This document shows positions 47,395-59,765 of a DNA stretch of 64,000 nt, piece by piece. The stretch comes from Miscanthus floridulus. Its lineage: Eukaryota > Streptophyta > Magnoliopsida > Poales > Poaceae. The translations under genes and the position numbers were made by a program. Positions within the stretch are counted from its first letter, which is position 1; every line of letters starts with the position of its first letter. Below the pieces are notes generated by a model. The model was given only the letters and a program-made list of their open reading frames with translations, searched no databases and was not told the DNA's origin. The DNA is taken from NCBI RefSeq assembly GCF_019320115.1, contig NC_089588.1, positions 119,193,591 to 119,257,590 of the forward strand, written 5' to 3'.

Positions 47395-47978
47395 CAACGG
47401 GAGTACGGCCGATTTGGCCCGAACCGGCCCTGCAATGGATTTGGGCCAGCGTAGAATTCAGGGTTTTCATCTTTATGGAAAGATTATAAGGGTTCTTCGT
47501 GAAAAATCAGTAATGTTGTTTTCATAAATGTTAGCACAAATTTTGTTTTTAAAACGTCTAATATATTTCAGTTGTCTATTTAATGGATTTAACAAAGAAA
47601 TGCATTGTAAGAATAAGAAAATATATATATTTTCTAAAAGGACCTGTAATGTTCCAAAAAGTGATGCTTGGATTGTACGTATCTTTCTGACCGTTTTTAA
47701 AGACAATACGAGGAAACCCCCCCTAAAAGCTAGCCTCTAAACTTTTGGGCGTTTGTTTTTTTGGCAGCCGCTATTATAAATAGTCTTATTTGGCTCTAAA
47801 CAGTCCTGCGCCAGTACACTTTATTTCCGACTACCGCTCTGCCAGGGCCAACGGTTGAGTAGCGGCGCATGTTCGCCGCGGAGCCTCATGTGCGACGCGC
47901 GTGCAGAGACGCGGCGGGCTCCCCGATGCGGTTCAGGCGGACGGTGTGGTGAGATCCTAGGCATATCTCTAGGTGTGC

Positions 47979-49112
47979 CACTACCGGATACAAGAGCTTT
48001 GCCGAGTGCCAGGGGCACTCGGCGAAGCCCAAAAAACACTCGGCAAACCCTGTATTGGCAAACGGTAGTTTGCCGAGTGCCCAAAAAATACTCGGCAAAC
48101 TTTTTTTCAAAAAAAATAAAAAAAAGACACGCCGACACCACGCCCGCACCACCAACGCCGCCGCCGCCACCACCATCCGCGTCGTCGTCCCCTCCGCTGC
48201 CTGGGGTGCGCCGGATCTGGAGCTCAAGGTGGCGGAGCTCGCCGGATCCGTCACTCGCCCGTCGGATCTGGAGCTCGCCGGATCCACGCTGCCAGGCCGG
48301 AGGGAGCTCGTCGGAGGGAGAGAGGAGAGAGGGCGCGCCGGAGATGACGTAGAGCTGAGGTGGAGGAGGAGCGCCGCCACCTCGCTCGCGCCTGCCGGAT
48401 CCGGGCTGCTCCTCGCTGGGCATGCCAGATCCACCGTCGAAGTGCCACCGGAGCAGACCTCCGCCACCGGGAGACGCGCTACCGGAGCAGACCTCTGCCC
48501 CGCTCGCCGGCTGCCGCCTCCATCTTGAGAGAGAGAGAGAGAGGGCGCGGGCGTGGTGGCGCCGGAGATCCACCGGGAGGGAGGAGGAGAGAGAGGGCGC
48601 GGGTGGATTTGGGGAGGGAGGAGGTGAGAGGGCGCGGGCGCGGCGGCGTAGGAGATCCGCCAGGAGGGAGGAGGAGAGTGAGGGGCGGGCGGTTCTGGGG
48701 AGGGAGGAGGAGAGAGAGGGCGCGGAGGAGGAGAGAGAGGGCACGGTGGTTCAAGGGAGGGAGGAGGAGAGAGGGCGCGGGCACGGCGTTAATTAAGTTA
48801 GTTTTTTTTATTTGCCGAGTGTCCTACATCTGAGCGCTCGGCAAAGTTTTTTTTCATTTTTTTTTCTTCTTCTTCTTTCCTAGAAAAAAAGGTTTTATTT
48901 CTTTGCCGAGTGTAAAAAATAAAACACTCGGCAAACCCTCTCTTTGTCGAGTGTTTTTTTTTACACTCTGCAAACCTCCTCTTTGCCGAGTGTTTTTTTT
49001 TTGCCGAGTGTTTTTAGCGCAGCACTCGGCAAAGAACTTGTTCGTCGAGTGCCCGAGGGAAAACACTCGGCAAACCTAAAAACACTCGGCAAATTTGACG
49101 TTTCTGGTAGTG
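47979..49112. mobile_element. Short CACTA, copy 2
   Basis: Ends CACTACCGGATAC.. and ..TTCTGGTAGTG with TGC on both sides (47976-47978, 49113-49115). It is the same insertion as 583-1760, with substitutions and a contracted purine-rich interior. Length 1,134 bp. Confidence 0.95.
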
Positions 49113-49933
49113 TGCGGCGCGATAGGCTGCGGTGAGCTTCCATGCGAGGGTTGCGGCAAGCTCGCCGCCGCGACGAGGTCTAGGCGGTCGGCCAGGCAAC
49201 GGGCTGCAGGGCAGCGACGCGGTGGCCTAGGTCCTAGGCAATGGTGGCAAGGCCGACCCGCCCTCCAATGCGGAGACGCGGTGACCCTGGCCCCTAGTCA
49301 TGGTAGCGCGAGGCGCCCTCGGCCACCGGCACGGCGGCGACATGGCCCAATTGTGGCTGCTCCCGGCGCGGACGCGGCCGCATCTTGCGCCCGGCCTCGC
49401 GCACCCGGGGTGGAGAGGTGACCCGTGGCTGGCTGTCCACGTCAGTGGCTGCCTTGCCCTTGACCAGCGCGGCCCGCGCGACACTGGTGTTGGGAGCCGG
49501 CGAGCTGCGTTGGGCCTGAGCGCCCCTGAGGCTGGCCTCTTCTCGGCCGGAGGGAGCCCGGAGGCCGCAGCGGACTGGCCATGGGCACGCGCGACGCGGC
49601 CGTGCTGCTTGCGGCTCTGCGACGAGGAGGTGCGCGGCGATAAGGGAGCGGGTGGGAGCCTGTTCGGCGAACGGCGGTGACCGGTGAGGAAGGGGAGCGC
49701 CACCGTGTATGGATAGCCGGGGTCCGAGGTGCGGCGTAGCCCGAGCTCCATGGAAAGCTCTAGAAAGCCCGGTAGCTGGGCTTTTTTTATGAGAGTTGTG
49801 CCCGCTTTATACCGTCCCATCAAAATGGGATGAACCGAAAAAAGGGCGACGTGGCCCAATGACGTGCTCGAGCTTGGCTCAGGATTCAAAAGGAAAAAAT
49901 GTGAGGCGTGCACGCATTTATTCGCAATTTGTA
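49113..49933. other. GC-rich flank, copy 2 of 1761-2583
   Basis: A 228-codon open frame on the minus strand (49227-49913) is the longest here. In copy 1 the same region has a shorter frame with another start, and no domain is recognisable, so I do not call a gene. Confidence 0.5.
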
Positions 49934-50191
49934 CTCCCTACAATCCAAAATAAATGCAAATCTTGTTTCTAGAAGAGTCAAACTTTTTTTGTTTAACTAA
50001 ATATATAAAAAAGTATTATTACTGATGATGTGTAATAAATATTATTAGATTGATCCTGGAATGTACTTTTATAATAAATTTATTTAAATATAGAGATATA
50101 AACGTAGTACTATTTTCTATATATCTAGTTAGAATTAAAAAGTTGGACTTCTTTAGAAAGGAGATGTGCATTTATTTTGGAACGGAGCAAG
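49934..50191. mobile_element. Stowaway MITE, copy 2
   Basis: Same insertion as 2584-2841, 258 bp, between TA dinucleotides. The sequence appears unchanged from copy 1. Confidence 0.88.
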
Positions 50192-50573
50192 TAATTTTGC
50201 AAGTCCAGTTCTAGTGTTCCATGTGTGGCATACACACATTTGTTCCCAAGTTGTTATATGTCATTTTTACACAGGTTGGACAGTTTAGAGTTTAGACTTT
50301 ACTAGACCATGGATCGGTACAGATAATCTCTGGAATTGCTGATTCCTTATTTTTAGCCTTTCTCACATTTTCTTATTGAAAAAGACACGTATCTGTGAAT
50401 ACTTCAGCAAACGATGGCTTACAAGTTAAACCAAACCCAATGGGACAAGGCAAATTAGTTTATATAGACACTCAAGTTGCTAATTAATATGAGGAAAACT
50501 AGCTAGACCAGAATAGACAAATTAAAAACAGTGAAATCACACAACTACAGTCTTTACCCTTCCTCTGTGCCGA

Positions 50574-52246
50574 TTTTTGAGCCTTCACTAGGAGAGCAAG
50601 TATCTATATATGATGATCTTTTCATATCATTCTCTAGGTCAAACGGGATCATGATGCATGATGTAACAGAAAGAACAGAAGGTCTTGATGATGGAGGTTG
50701 CGGCCTGATCGTACTTGTTCATGGCCATCTGGTGGTAGACTGAATAAAACAGGATTGGCAAGCCGGTCAGGATGGTACATACCTCCATGAAAAAACCAGC
50801 TACCAAGAGTTTGGACAGTTCCTCCCCTATGTCTATCAAGAGTATGTCTTCCTAATTAATGAACAGTGTCATTATGACTGGCACCATGTTAGCTGAGTCG
50901 CCAAGGTCAACTTCGACCGCCTTGGCGTCCTCAACGGGCTTGGAAGAGGTAGAGGCTGAATCCTTGTTCGAGTTAGGGGAGCCCTCAAAAGATGCAATAA
51001 TGATCATGGTGGCCACCAGGTAGCACTCCAGCTCGCACAGATATGCATGCTAGAGATTGGACCTAACAGTGATAATGTCGTTGTGGTCATGGCCATGAAC
51101 TTTCGATAGTATGGTCATCCTAGAATCACAAGGCAGGTGTCTAGGAAGTCCACCACCTCAAAGGTGAGGGGTCTCGGTGCAGAAGTTGGCGTGGTCGCCA
51201 AAGGTCACAAGGAGGTCAAATTTTCCAAGTGCCATTGCTTGCTTACTGTGCATGACGCAGTGGATGGTTTCTTCGATGCGTCGGATACACGAGCGAGGGA
51301 TCTTCATGGCATCCAGGGTCCTGCTATGGAGTATGTTGAGATATTTGTCACCATACATGAGCACCTTTTGTGGGTCCTTGTCTCCGATGTTGGGGACGAC
51401 CACGAGAGGAAACCTTCCTAGTTGGGGACATGGTTGGGGAGGTCTGAACTATCAGATGTGATGGCCAAGTAAGACAACTGCAGGAATGAGGGCACAACCG
51501 GCTACACCATATTGACCTTTCGCATGGTGAGCATCTACATCAGCTTCAACTCAAATGCAGCAGGCTCCTGAAGATGATGAGGCACTCAATTGTTATTTTC
51601 CTTACTTGCTGGTTGTTTTGGGACATGCCAAGTTTAAAAAGAATCTGAATTTTCTATGCCAAAAAATACAGGGAAGAGAGGAGGTTGAGGACCCTTTGTA
51701 TTTTGGTAGTAATTTAAACTCCGCATTCCTCGGTGGCCTGGGGATCATGCTTCTTCTTGCCCGTGAGAGGGTTGAGGTCATCGCAAATGAAACAACTGAA
51801 GATATCACAATCCGTGTAGGCATGCTTGATAGGGCACGCGTGGTTCGGGTACGACCTCTCCACTTCCTTCTTGAAGTTGACACATGTGTATTCGCCACGC
51901 TATTTGCCAGGGGGGTTGACTGCCCCAACGAACTCACCGCTGTGGTAATTCTTGCCTTTCTTCCTCCTCTTTTCTCGACAGGACGATAGTGCTCGATAAT
52001 CCTCGATTCCTCGTCATGCTTGGCCATGCAACTGCCCTTATCGAAGTTGGTGAGGATAGCCTCTTCACCCGTGGCATGAGTACCAGCAATGTTGAGGACC
52101 TCCCCTGTGGTGCACAGGTTGAGCACCCAATATTGAGAACAAGGGGACTCCCAAGTGGTGCCATGGGTGAAGGCATTGATGACATTGACATCAGTGATAT
52201 CCAAGACCTATTTCTCTCCCCTCCCTCCCTATCATTCACATCGACA
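50574..52246 (-). pseudogene. Gypsy gag-pro-RT fragment, copy 2
   Basis: Counterpart of 3228-4900 with the same order of gag, protease-like (51158-51403) and RT-entry (50639-50839) pieces on the minus strand. A 4-bp difference near 50680 and other small changes give longer open frames, for example 51602-52204, but the frames still mix and no catalytic core is present. Confidence 0.76.
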
Positions 52247-52412
52247 AAAAACCTACTTATTTCTATTCAAGAGTATATATCAAACTGTTGACATTAGCAA
52301 TGTACCTGTCAAAAAGATATTATATTGGTTGTGCCCAGATCTAGCCTACACAATAGCTACATGCAAATTGACAATTAGTACCACCATGTAAATTATCTTC
52401 TATATACATAAT

Positions 52413-53000
52413 CCAGGTCAGCTCGATCTAGGATATATGATTTTGTGGAGCTGGTCTCTATATATGCAAACCGGTCAAAAACAGGATCAGTTGGACTTAC
52501 GGTTTGCGAGATTGCACACGCCAAAAGAATCTGTCGTTGAGAACATCGTGACAACTTTTTTCTGTACTTAAGGTATCAGCTTCCGTAGGATATATAGATT
52601 GGCCTGATGATTTGCGAGATTCCACACGCCAAGTATCTATTGAGGGCATCGCGACAACTTATTTTCTGCATCTAAGGTATGAGCTTCTCTAGGATATATA
52701 GATTGATTTTGTAGAGCTGGTCTCTATATATGCAAACCAGTCAAAATAGGATTGGTTTGCGAGATTGCGCTCGCCAAGAATCTGTTGAGGGCATCACGAC
52801 AACTTATTTTCTGTACCTCAGGTATGAGCTTCTCTAGGAATAGGACATATAGATTTTGTAGACCTGGTCTCTATATATGTAAACCGGTCAAAACAGGATC
52901 CTTTGACCCGACGGTTTGCAAGATTGTGCACGCCAAGAATCTGTTGAGGGCATCGCGACAACTTATTTTCTGTACTTACGGTATCAGCTTCTCTATGTAA
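52413..53000. repeat. Degenerate tandem repeat, copy 2
   Basis: Same block as 5066-5660 with matching unit order. Confidence 0.85.
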
Positions 53001-53188
53001 TTCGCCAGCTCGGACAGTAAAGAAAAAGCAAGTGGACTGAGTGCGTGAGCCCTGTTGTTTTCATGGGGAAGCAAAAATAAGGCAAGTGGATGAAAATGCT
53101 GACATTATCACACGTTGTTTGAAATGCTTTGAAACTTAAAAAAAAAACATACTTTCTGAGCAGAGGATCTAAACGACATTCTGATTAC

Positions 53189-53190
53189 AT
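53189..53190. other. Empty Helitron target site
   Basis: GATTACA|TCAGTAAAG is continuous here, whereas in copy 1 the A and T are separated by the Helitron 5843-12882. Confidence 0.96.
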
Positions 53191-53543
53191 CAGTAAAGAC
53201 TAAAATATCGAAGCAGCTGTTGGCTTGTCGTTTGGACATGGTTGCACGGCCATAGTATTCGTTGAGGGCATCACGGCAACGCATGCACCTGAAATAAAGG
53301 TATCAACTTCTCTAAGTACAGATTCAGTGTCCCATGGAGTTGCGTGGTCGTTTGAGAGTTGTTAGTATGTAATTAGCCAGCTTGGTCAGTTTAGACTGTC
53401 GATCCATACAGATAATCGCTAGCACTGTAACTACTGCATTTTTAATTTTCTCCGATTTGTTTTGAACGTCATGGATAGAGAAAATACTCATGAAACGGTT
53501 GCTTACAAATTGAACCACCACAATGAGCCACAGCAAACGCCCT

Positions 53544-53546
53544 TAA
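53544..53546. other. Empty Harbinger MITE target (TAA)
   Basis: CGCCCTTAAATCCC is uninterrupted. In copy 1 TAA is duplicated around the MITE 13240-13592. Confidence 0.96.
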
Positions 53547-54999
53547 ATCCCATGGCTCGTTGTCACAGCTTCAGCTTCACTAGTGGACCACTTTTTTTTT
53601 TTTTTTTTGCTTCTGCTTTAAAGCTATTTTTTAGTAAAATGTTTGGCAAAACAACTCCTTATGGTAGACAAAAAGACTTATATAAAATGCCATAATGCCC
53701 TTCTATTTATCTTTTTTCCTCCTCTCCAATTTCTTCTTCTTCGTCGTTATCCCCTCATTCCTTCACGCATATCTGCCCAGCCCCGGCTCCCATGCACCCT
53801 GCTGCCGTCGTCATCTCCGGTCATGCACTTGTATGCTCGTGTGCCCCGGTGGTGGCTGAGCCCACCCTCCATATAGTGTCTGGGGTCAAATCCGACCTCT
53901 GCGTGCGTTGGGCCACTGGTGCAGGTGAAAGCTTGGAGAAGCTGCTGGTTTCATCCCACACCGATCCTCTGTGAGAATTTGCTTTGAGGAGCTTAACCTA
54001 TGAAACTGTTTGAAAACTACCAAATTAGCACCAGGCTGTGCCAAACAGGATCTTTGGAGGGTAGAGTAGGCAATGGACAAAACCCAAACTAGTTCACACT
54101 AATGCTACACTGATTTACACTTCTATCAGTATCACCAAACCTTCCCCTGTCATTAGTGTTGGGATCACTACAATGTCTCCCGCAACCCAAGGTTAGTGTC
54201 GCAAGCCATTAAAGCTCATCAATGTGATCCGACTCTCTCGGTCACTTTGTGTCATCCACTATAAGAGCGAGTATAAGTATAGTAAAGGGTTGCAAGTGGC
54301 CTGTATGTTGAGGTGGAGGAGAGATAAGAGGAGAGAGAGGAGAACCGGGCTATAACTTTACAACCGGATGAGACAGAAAATTTTGTGAGAGAGGCAAGTG
54401 GACCATGTATCAATAGTGAAGTGCTAACTACTATATGGGTGGGCTAAGAGATTGGTTGTAAAGATCTATACAGCCAACAGCTGGCCACTCCTACTCCACA
54501 CCAAGCATGGTGGTGTATTAAGTAACCGCCATTCTAGAAACACATTTTAATCCACCTTTGGAGAGATGACTATTGCTAGAATCTGCCTGCTTCTAAAAAA
54601 TTGGTTTCTATTGGCAGGTCTTGGGCCCAGCTAGGCCCACATGGCATACTGCATGGAGAATCCCACTAGCAGCTCGCCTCAAAAAAATTGGTTTCTATTG
54701 GCAGGTTGCGCCACTAGGTATTTTAGAAGACACAAAAAATTACATTTCTTCTTTACATAAAAGGAGTCGTCTCCAAGAAATCATGTTGGTCAAATCCAGA
54801 GCCTTCCAAAGGTTTAGGGTTTTGTCAAACTGTTGATGGCGAAAAGGGATGACGAGCCGAGCCTCGCCGCCAACACGCGAAGTAGACTGGGAGAAACCGC
54901 GTGGAGCAGATCCCGAACTCTCCCCAGGCTTAGGGAAACACCGGACCGGATGGTCGTGATGTAGGGCGTGCCAGTCAATTTGACCCCGCAATTAACAAG
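53547..54999. other. Intergenic, copy 2 of 13596-15054
   Basis: Same features as copy 1 (poly-T, MITE-like segment at about 54264-54500, direct repeats of AATTGGTTTCTATTGGCAGG). No gene seen. Confidence 0.5.
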
Positions 55000-55116
55000 C
55001 ACTAGTAGAGAAACGACTTTTGATCCACTTCAAAATTTGGCTTTAATCTCGGTATTTTTCGCGCCCGGGACTAGAGAAACCTTTAGTCCTGGTTGGTAGC
55101 TCCAACCGGGACTAAA

Positions 55117-55321
55117 GGTCCCTACCCAACGGCTACTGCGGCAGTCTTTTGCTGCAGGGGACCTTTAGTCCCGGTTGGAGCTGCCAACCGGGACGAAAGG
55201 TTAACTTTTACTCCCGGTTGGTCCCTCCAACCGGGAGTAATAGTCTACTCCCAGCTGGAGGCTCCGTCCGGGACTAGAAAGCGACATTTAGTTCCGGTTG
55301 CTGTCTCCAACCGGGACTAAA
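55117..55321. repeat. 5' subterminal CACTA repeats, copy 2
   Basis: Same inverted ACCGGGACTAAA / TTTAGTCCCGGT array as 15131-15376, with substitutions such as TTTAGTTCCGG and GGGACGAAAGG. Confidence 0.85.
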
Positions 55322-55773
55322 GATCCCCTCCTATATACCCCTTCTTCCTCCCTGAGCCCGAGCCACTTTGAGCTCAGTGTTCTTGCTTCATCACCGGCCT
55401 CTCTTCTTCCTCATCGCCGGTAATCACAAGATTTCTTCGATTCCTCCATCGATTCTTCGGTTCTAAAGGTTACCAACTTTATACTCTCATATTTCATCAG
55501 TAGCATATCTCATTTTGTGGACTAGATATATGTGGTTTTTTATGGTGAATTTTTTTTATTTGTAAGCCATTTAAGCTCAAAATCACTTTAAAGTTTGCAT
55601 ATTTTGATGAAGGAAGGTTAAAGTAGTTATTCAAAACTAGTATTCAGCTTTCATTTCTAGCATGCATAGCACACTTCATGGTTTAGAGATATAGAGAATT
55701 TTAGAGTTTTTTTAATTTTATTTGTTTATAAAATGAGAAATTTATATTATATTAAAATGAGTATAGAGAGTAG

Positions 55774-56180
55774 ATGGCAACTGCTTTCGGGTCCTCGGCC
55801 TCTCATCGGGTTCCAAAGCGATTGAGGTCGGACCTCCCTCTCATTGCATGCGGCAAGGGTGAGGAGAAGATTGTGATGGAGTACTGGGTGAGAAAGGAGT
55901 GTCCCAACAAGGGCCATATCTTCTACAAGTGTCCGGATCGCAATGTGAGTTATTTTGTCGCATTTGATGATTATGGTTAATTTATACTTATTTTCATGAT
56001 GATTGTGATTAAAGTTCTAATTTTTTGTTTTAATTTCAGTGGGATGGCACTGGATGTTTAGGCTGGTACTGGGAGGAAGAGTATGTTGAACATGTGCAAA
56101 ACTCTCTTGCACAGGCGGCTACGGCGGCTGATGAGGCAGTGATCCTGCGGAAAAAGCCCATAGATGTGGAACAAACGCAT
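55774..56180 (+). CDS. GRF-type zinc-finger ORF, 3' truncated
   Basis: ATG at 55774. Exon 1 is 55774-55944 (57 codons) and exon 2 runs from 56040 to the copia junction at 56180 (47 codons), with a GTGAGT..TTTCAG intron. Cys and aromatic positions fit a zf-GRF finger: L-P-L-I-A-C-G-K-G, then C-P-N-K-G-H-I-F-Y-K-C-P, then W-D-G-T-G-C-L-G-W-Y-W. No stop or frameshift occurs, unlike copy 1. GRF fingers bind nucleic acid and also occur in other grass transposons. A role in CACTA transposition is inference. The original 3' end is lost, so the frame now reads into copia sequence. Confidence 0.55.
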
Positions 56181-57240
56181 GATCTGTCTGGTACTTGGAA
56201 TTGCCACTTTTCTTCTTCTTGTAGAAGTCCCTCTTTTTGCCATCTCTCTTCTTGTATGGCTTGTTCTTTTTCTTCTCATCTTCATCTTCATTGCTTGAGT
56301 CATCTTTCTTGCCCTTGTTCTTGAACTTGTCTTTCTTGGGCTTTGTGCATTGATGAGCTAGTTGACCAAGTTCACCACAATTATAGCAATCCATCTCGGA
56401 GATTGGCTTTCTTCTTGAGCTTGTGAAGAACTTCTTCTTCTTGCCGTCAAACTTGATGCCACTCTTGTTTAGCTTCTTTAGCATCTTGGCGGTCTTCTTC
56501 ACCATGAGAGCAAGACTTTCTTCATCATCTTCATCACTTGAGCTCTCATACTCAAGTCTTGCCTTGCCCTTATCTTGGCTAGCTTTGAATGCTAAGTCCT
56601 TCTCTTTCTTCTTTGTAGAGGATGAGCCATCTTGTGGCGTGATGTGCATGTACATCTCATGAGCATTGATCTTTCCCAAGATTTGTGTCGGTGTAGCGGC
56701 GGAAAGATCACCTTGATGTAGCACGGTCACAATGTGCCCATATTTGTCAATGGGGAGGACACTCAAGATTTTTCTCACAACGTCGGATGGTGACATTTGA
56801 GTAAGTCCAAGCCCATTGACTTCCTCTACAAGAACATTTAAACGAGAATACATCTCATTAGCACTTTCTTTGGGAAGCATCTCAAAAGAATTTAGCTTTT
56901 TAATCACAAGATGATAGCGTTCCTCACGCTCACTCTTGGTTCCCTCATGGAGCGCATAAACGTCCGACCATAGTGCATGGGCGTCTTTGTGGTTCCTTAC
57001 ACGGTTAAACACATCTTTGCAAAGGCCTCTAAAAATGGTGTTTCGAGCCTTTGCATTCCATTTTTCATAGTTAACCTCATCGCCTTGTAGGTTAGTAGCA
57101 TCCCGAGGTTTTGGGAAGCCTTGAGAGGCGGCTCTAAGAACACCAACATCTAGAGCTTCTAAGTACGCCTCCATGCGGATTTTCCAATATGGAAAATCAT
57201 CTCCCTCAAAGATAGGAGGAGGTCCATCCCCGTGAGACAT
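56181..57240 (-). pseudogene. Copia gag, 3' truncated
   Basis: ATG at 57240. The N-terminal part shows F-P-Y-W-K-I-R-M-E-A-Y-L (residues about 18-30), typical of the copia gag (UBN2-like) domain. A long lysine-rich linker follows, then a CCHC zinc knuckle C-Y-N-C-G-E-L-G-Q-L-A-H-Q-C. About 350 residues are intact with no stop, so the insertion is young. The open frame continues across the junction into antisense CACTA sequence to 56119, making a chimeric tail. Gag would form the particle and bind RNA. Protease, integrase and RT are absent. Confidence 0.88.
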
Positions 57241-57293
57241 CTTGCTCTAAGCGATTAAGCTTAAAAACATGAGCACGAGGCTCTAACACCAAT

Positions 57294-58844
57294 TGAAAGG
57301 ATCAAGATGCCCAAGAGGGGGGGGTGAATTAGGCTAATTCTAAATTCTCTTGCAATAATCAAATCCTACGGATAGCCCAATTAACCCCTTGTGCCTAGAA
57401 AAGTGTTTCTATCAAACTAATGCACAATGGACTTGCAACCTATGTTCCAAACTTACTCTAGCATGCAATTCTATGGATGTAAAACAAGTATTGAATTGCT
57501 CAAAGTAAATGCTCAAAGTAAATAGAGAGAGAAAGGAACGCGGCGATGTTTTGCCGAGGTATCGGAGAGTCGCCACTCCCCACTAGTCCTCGTTGGAGCA
57601 CCCACACAAGGGTGTAGCTCCCCCTTGATCCGCGCAAGGATCAAGTGCTCTCTACGGGTTGATTCTTCAACACTCCGTCGTGGCGAATCACCCAAAGCCG
57701 CTCACAACTTGAGTTGGGTCACCCACAAGCTCCGCCGGGTGATCACCAAGCTCTCAATCACCACCAAGCCGTCTAGGTGATGGCGATCACCAAGAGTAAT
57801 AAGCACGAACTCTCACTTGACCATGCGAAGCCTAATGAGAAGATGGATGCACACTTGACTACTCTTGATTTACTAATGAGGCTCTCTCTTGGATTCTCAA
57901 ATCTCAATCACCTCACTAGGACCTTGCTCTTCTTGGCACTCACAAACGTGTTTCTTAGCTGTTGGAATGAGCAAAAGTAACTCCACACACGAGTGGAGCT
58001 TCTATTTATAAGGCAGCCTGAAAAAACGAACCGTTATGAGCTTCTGCGGGGTGACCGGAGGCTCCGGTCAGTTCAACCCGCGAACCAGTGGAAATGTGTT
58101 GACCGGACGCTGGCAGGGTCCGGTCACCACTGACCGGACGCGTCCGGTCGCATGAAACCCTCACTGGATGCTTACTGGACTCGACCGGACGCTGAACCCT
58201 CAGGGTCCAGTCAGTATTGACCGGACGCGTCCGGTCATAGATTCCCTTCACTGGAACCTTACTGGAGTCGACCGGACGCTGCCTTTTAGCGTCCGGTCAC
58301 TTAAACCGATCCAGCGTCCGGTCACACCAAACGTTGTCTGCTTGATCAAATGAACTGACCGGACCCTGCGGCCAGCGTCCGGTCACACCGGGGCCAGCGT
58401 CCGATCAGCATTTGACCCTCCATTCACTTCCAACTCTCGATCATATGTGAATGAAGTTTGCTCCAAAGGATCTTAGGCATTCATAGGAGCTACCTAGAGC
58501 TAGTTTAAACAAGTGTGCACCACACCTAACTCACTAGACTTAACTAGGTCAAGCTACCCGTTCATACCCCCTTAATAGTACGGCCAAAGGAAAAACAAAG
58601 TCCTAAACTACTCTAAGCGTCACTCCAATTCCAATCGACACTTAGAACTAGTCATCCTTAACCTTGTCGTCTATCCTTTGAAAACCAAAACGATTTCCAT
58701 CGTAGGGGCATGACCATCTCGATTGCCCAATCGATCACCATTATTATGACCTAACTCAATTGCCTCAGCAAAACACACGTTTTGCTTAGTAATCTTGTAT
58801 TGACATTAATCACCGAAATCCAACTAGGGGCCTAGATGCTTTCA
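57294..58844 (-). repeat. Copia LTR, 1,551 bp
   Basis: TGAAAGGATC..GATGCTTTCA on the plus strand. The complement starts TGAAAGCATCTAGGCCCC, a start I know from grass copia elements. The segment 58050-58420 is a cluster of TGACCGGACGC / GCGTCCGGTCA palindromic motifs. Confidence 0.85.
58050..58420. repeat. Clustered GACCGGACGCGTCCGGTC palindromes
   Basis: About a dozen direct and inverted copies of ACCGGACGC / GCGTCCGGT spaced 20-60 bp within the LTR, some as perfect head-to-head palindromes. Confidence 0.85.
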
Positions 58845-58845
58845 A

Positions 58846-59143
58846 TGTGAATCAGGTGTTCTATGTCAAGGACATATCTACAAAACCGAAGAGAGGGAAA
58901 AACAACAACGACCCAATCAATAAGCCAAAGTGCCACATAGTTCTTTTAGGGAAAAGAAACATCGTCGGAATTGAAGATAAGTCAGACATATCAGAAGATT
59001 ATGAAAAGGATGACCAAATTCCACCCTTCATAGTGAACAAAGACCTAAGCATCCAGCTAAATGATGAGGACACTCCATGGTTACGGCGCGATCATAACCA
59101 AGGGATATACGTTAAGAAGAAGTTCACTACTGTGCCCGCTTGA
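58846..59143 (+). pseudogene. CACTA transposase C-terminal tail, copy 2
   Basis: Matches the last 98 codons of the 16427-19777 frame (N-Q-V-F-Y-V-K-D start, K-K-K-F-T-T-V-P-A end) with a few substitutions and no stop. It is an orphan piece left after the copia-associated deletion. Confidence 0.9.
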
Positions 59144-59635
59144 TATATATAGTGATGATTAATAGTGTGTATTAGATGTATTATGTAATAATTGTGAATT
59201 CAGAGATATTTATTAGGTGTTTTCTTTTTTCTATGTTTAGATTAAATTTGTGTTTGATGGTGGGACTTCCATGTCGCTTTTGGATAATGAGTGATGAAAA
59301 ATGAAAAGATTTACGTTAAAATGATGTGAAAACAAATTTCCAATCGAAAACAAAAGTTTTAATGATTTCAATTAAACACTACATTTTTGCATTAACGAAA
59401 TAATAATTATTAATGACATTATGTTTCAATATTTATAAGAAAAAACAAAAAACTTTAGGTCACACAATTTTCCTATGTGCAATAAAGCAAAAGTAAATCC
59501 ATATTCTTTTAAAATAATTTTATGCCTTGTATTTGATTTACTGTGCAATTAATAAGACTTTAACATTTTATAGAAAGAAATATATAAAAAACAAATGGAG
59601 CTTGAAATGGGCGGGAAGTGAAAATGTGGCCCAAC

Positions 59636-59765
59636 ACTTTAGTCCCGGGTAGATCTACCACCCGGGATTAAAGGTGGGCTGCATTTTTTTGCTGCCCGCC
59701 AAAATACACCTTTAGTCCTGGCTGGTATTACCAGCCGGGACTAAAGGTCTTTTTGTCCCGGGTGT
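59636..59765. repeat. Internal CACTA repeat array, copy 2
   Basis: TTTAGTCCCGGG, CCCGGGATTAAAGG, TTTAGTCCTGGC and GCCGGGACTAAAGG copies as at 20270-20460. The TATATAAGG segment of copy 1 is absent, because the array joins directly to the pyrimidine-rich leader. Confidence 0.85.

Larger units (their letters stand above)
56181..58844 (-). mobile_element. Ty1/copia fragment: LTR plus gag
   Basis: Minus-oriented. The LTR (57294-58844) is followed by a primer-binding-like TTGGTGTTAGAGCC (near 57279-57292), a leader, and gag. The element is cut inside gag or just after it at 56181, where CACTA sequence begins. Pol and the second LTR are missing. On the other side the LTR end TG..CA abuts CACTA sequence at 58845, equal to about 19479 in copy 1. 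Confidence 0.88.

Noticed and set aside
49227..49913. 228-codon minus-strand frame
   Set aside because: Not preserved in copy 1, low complexity, no known family.
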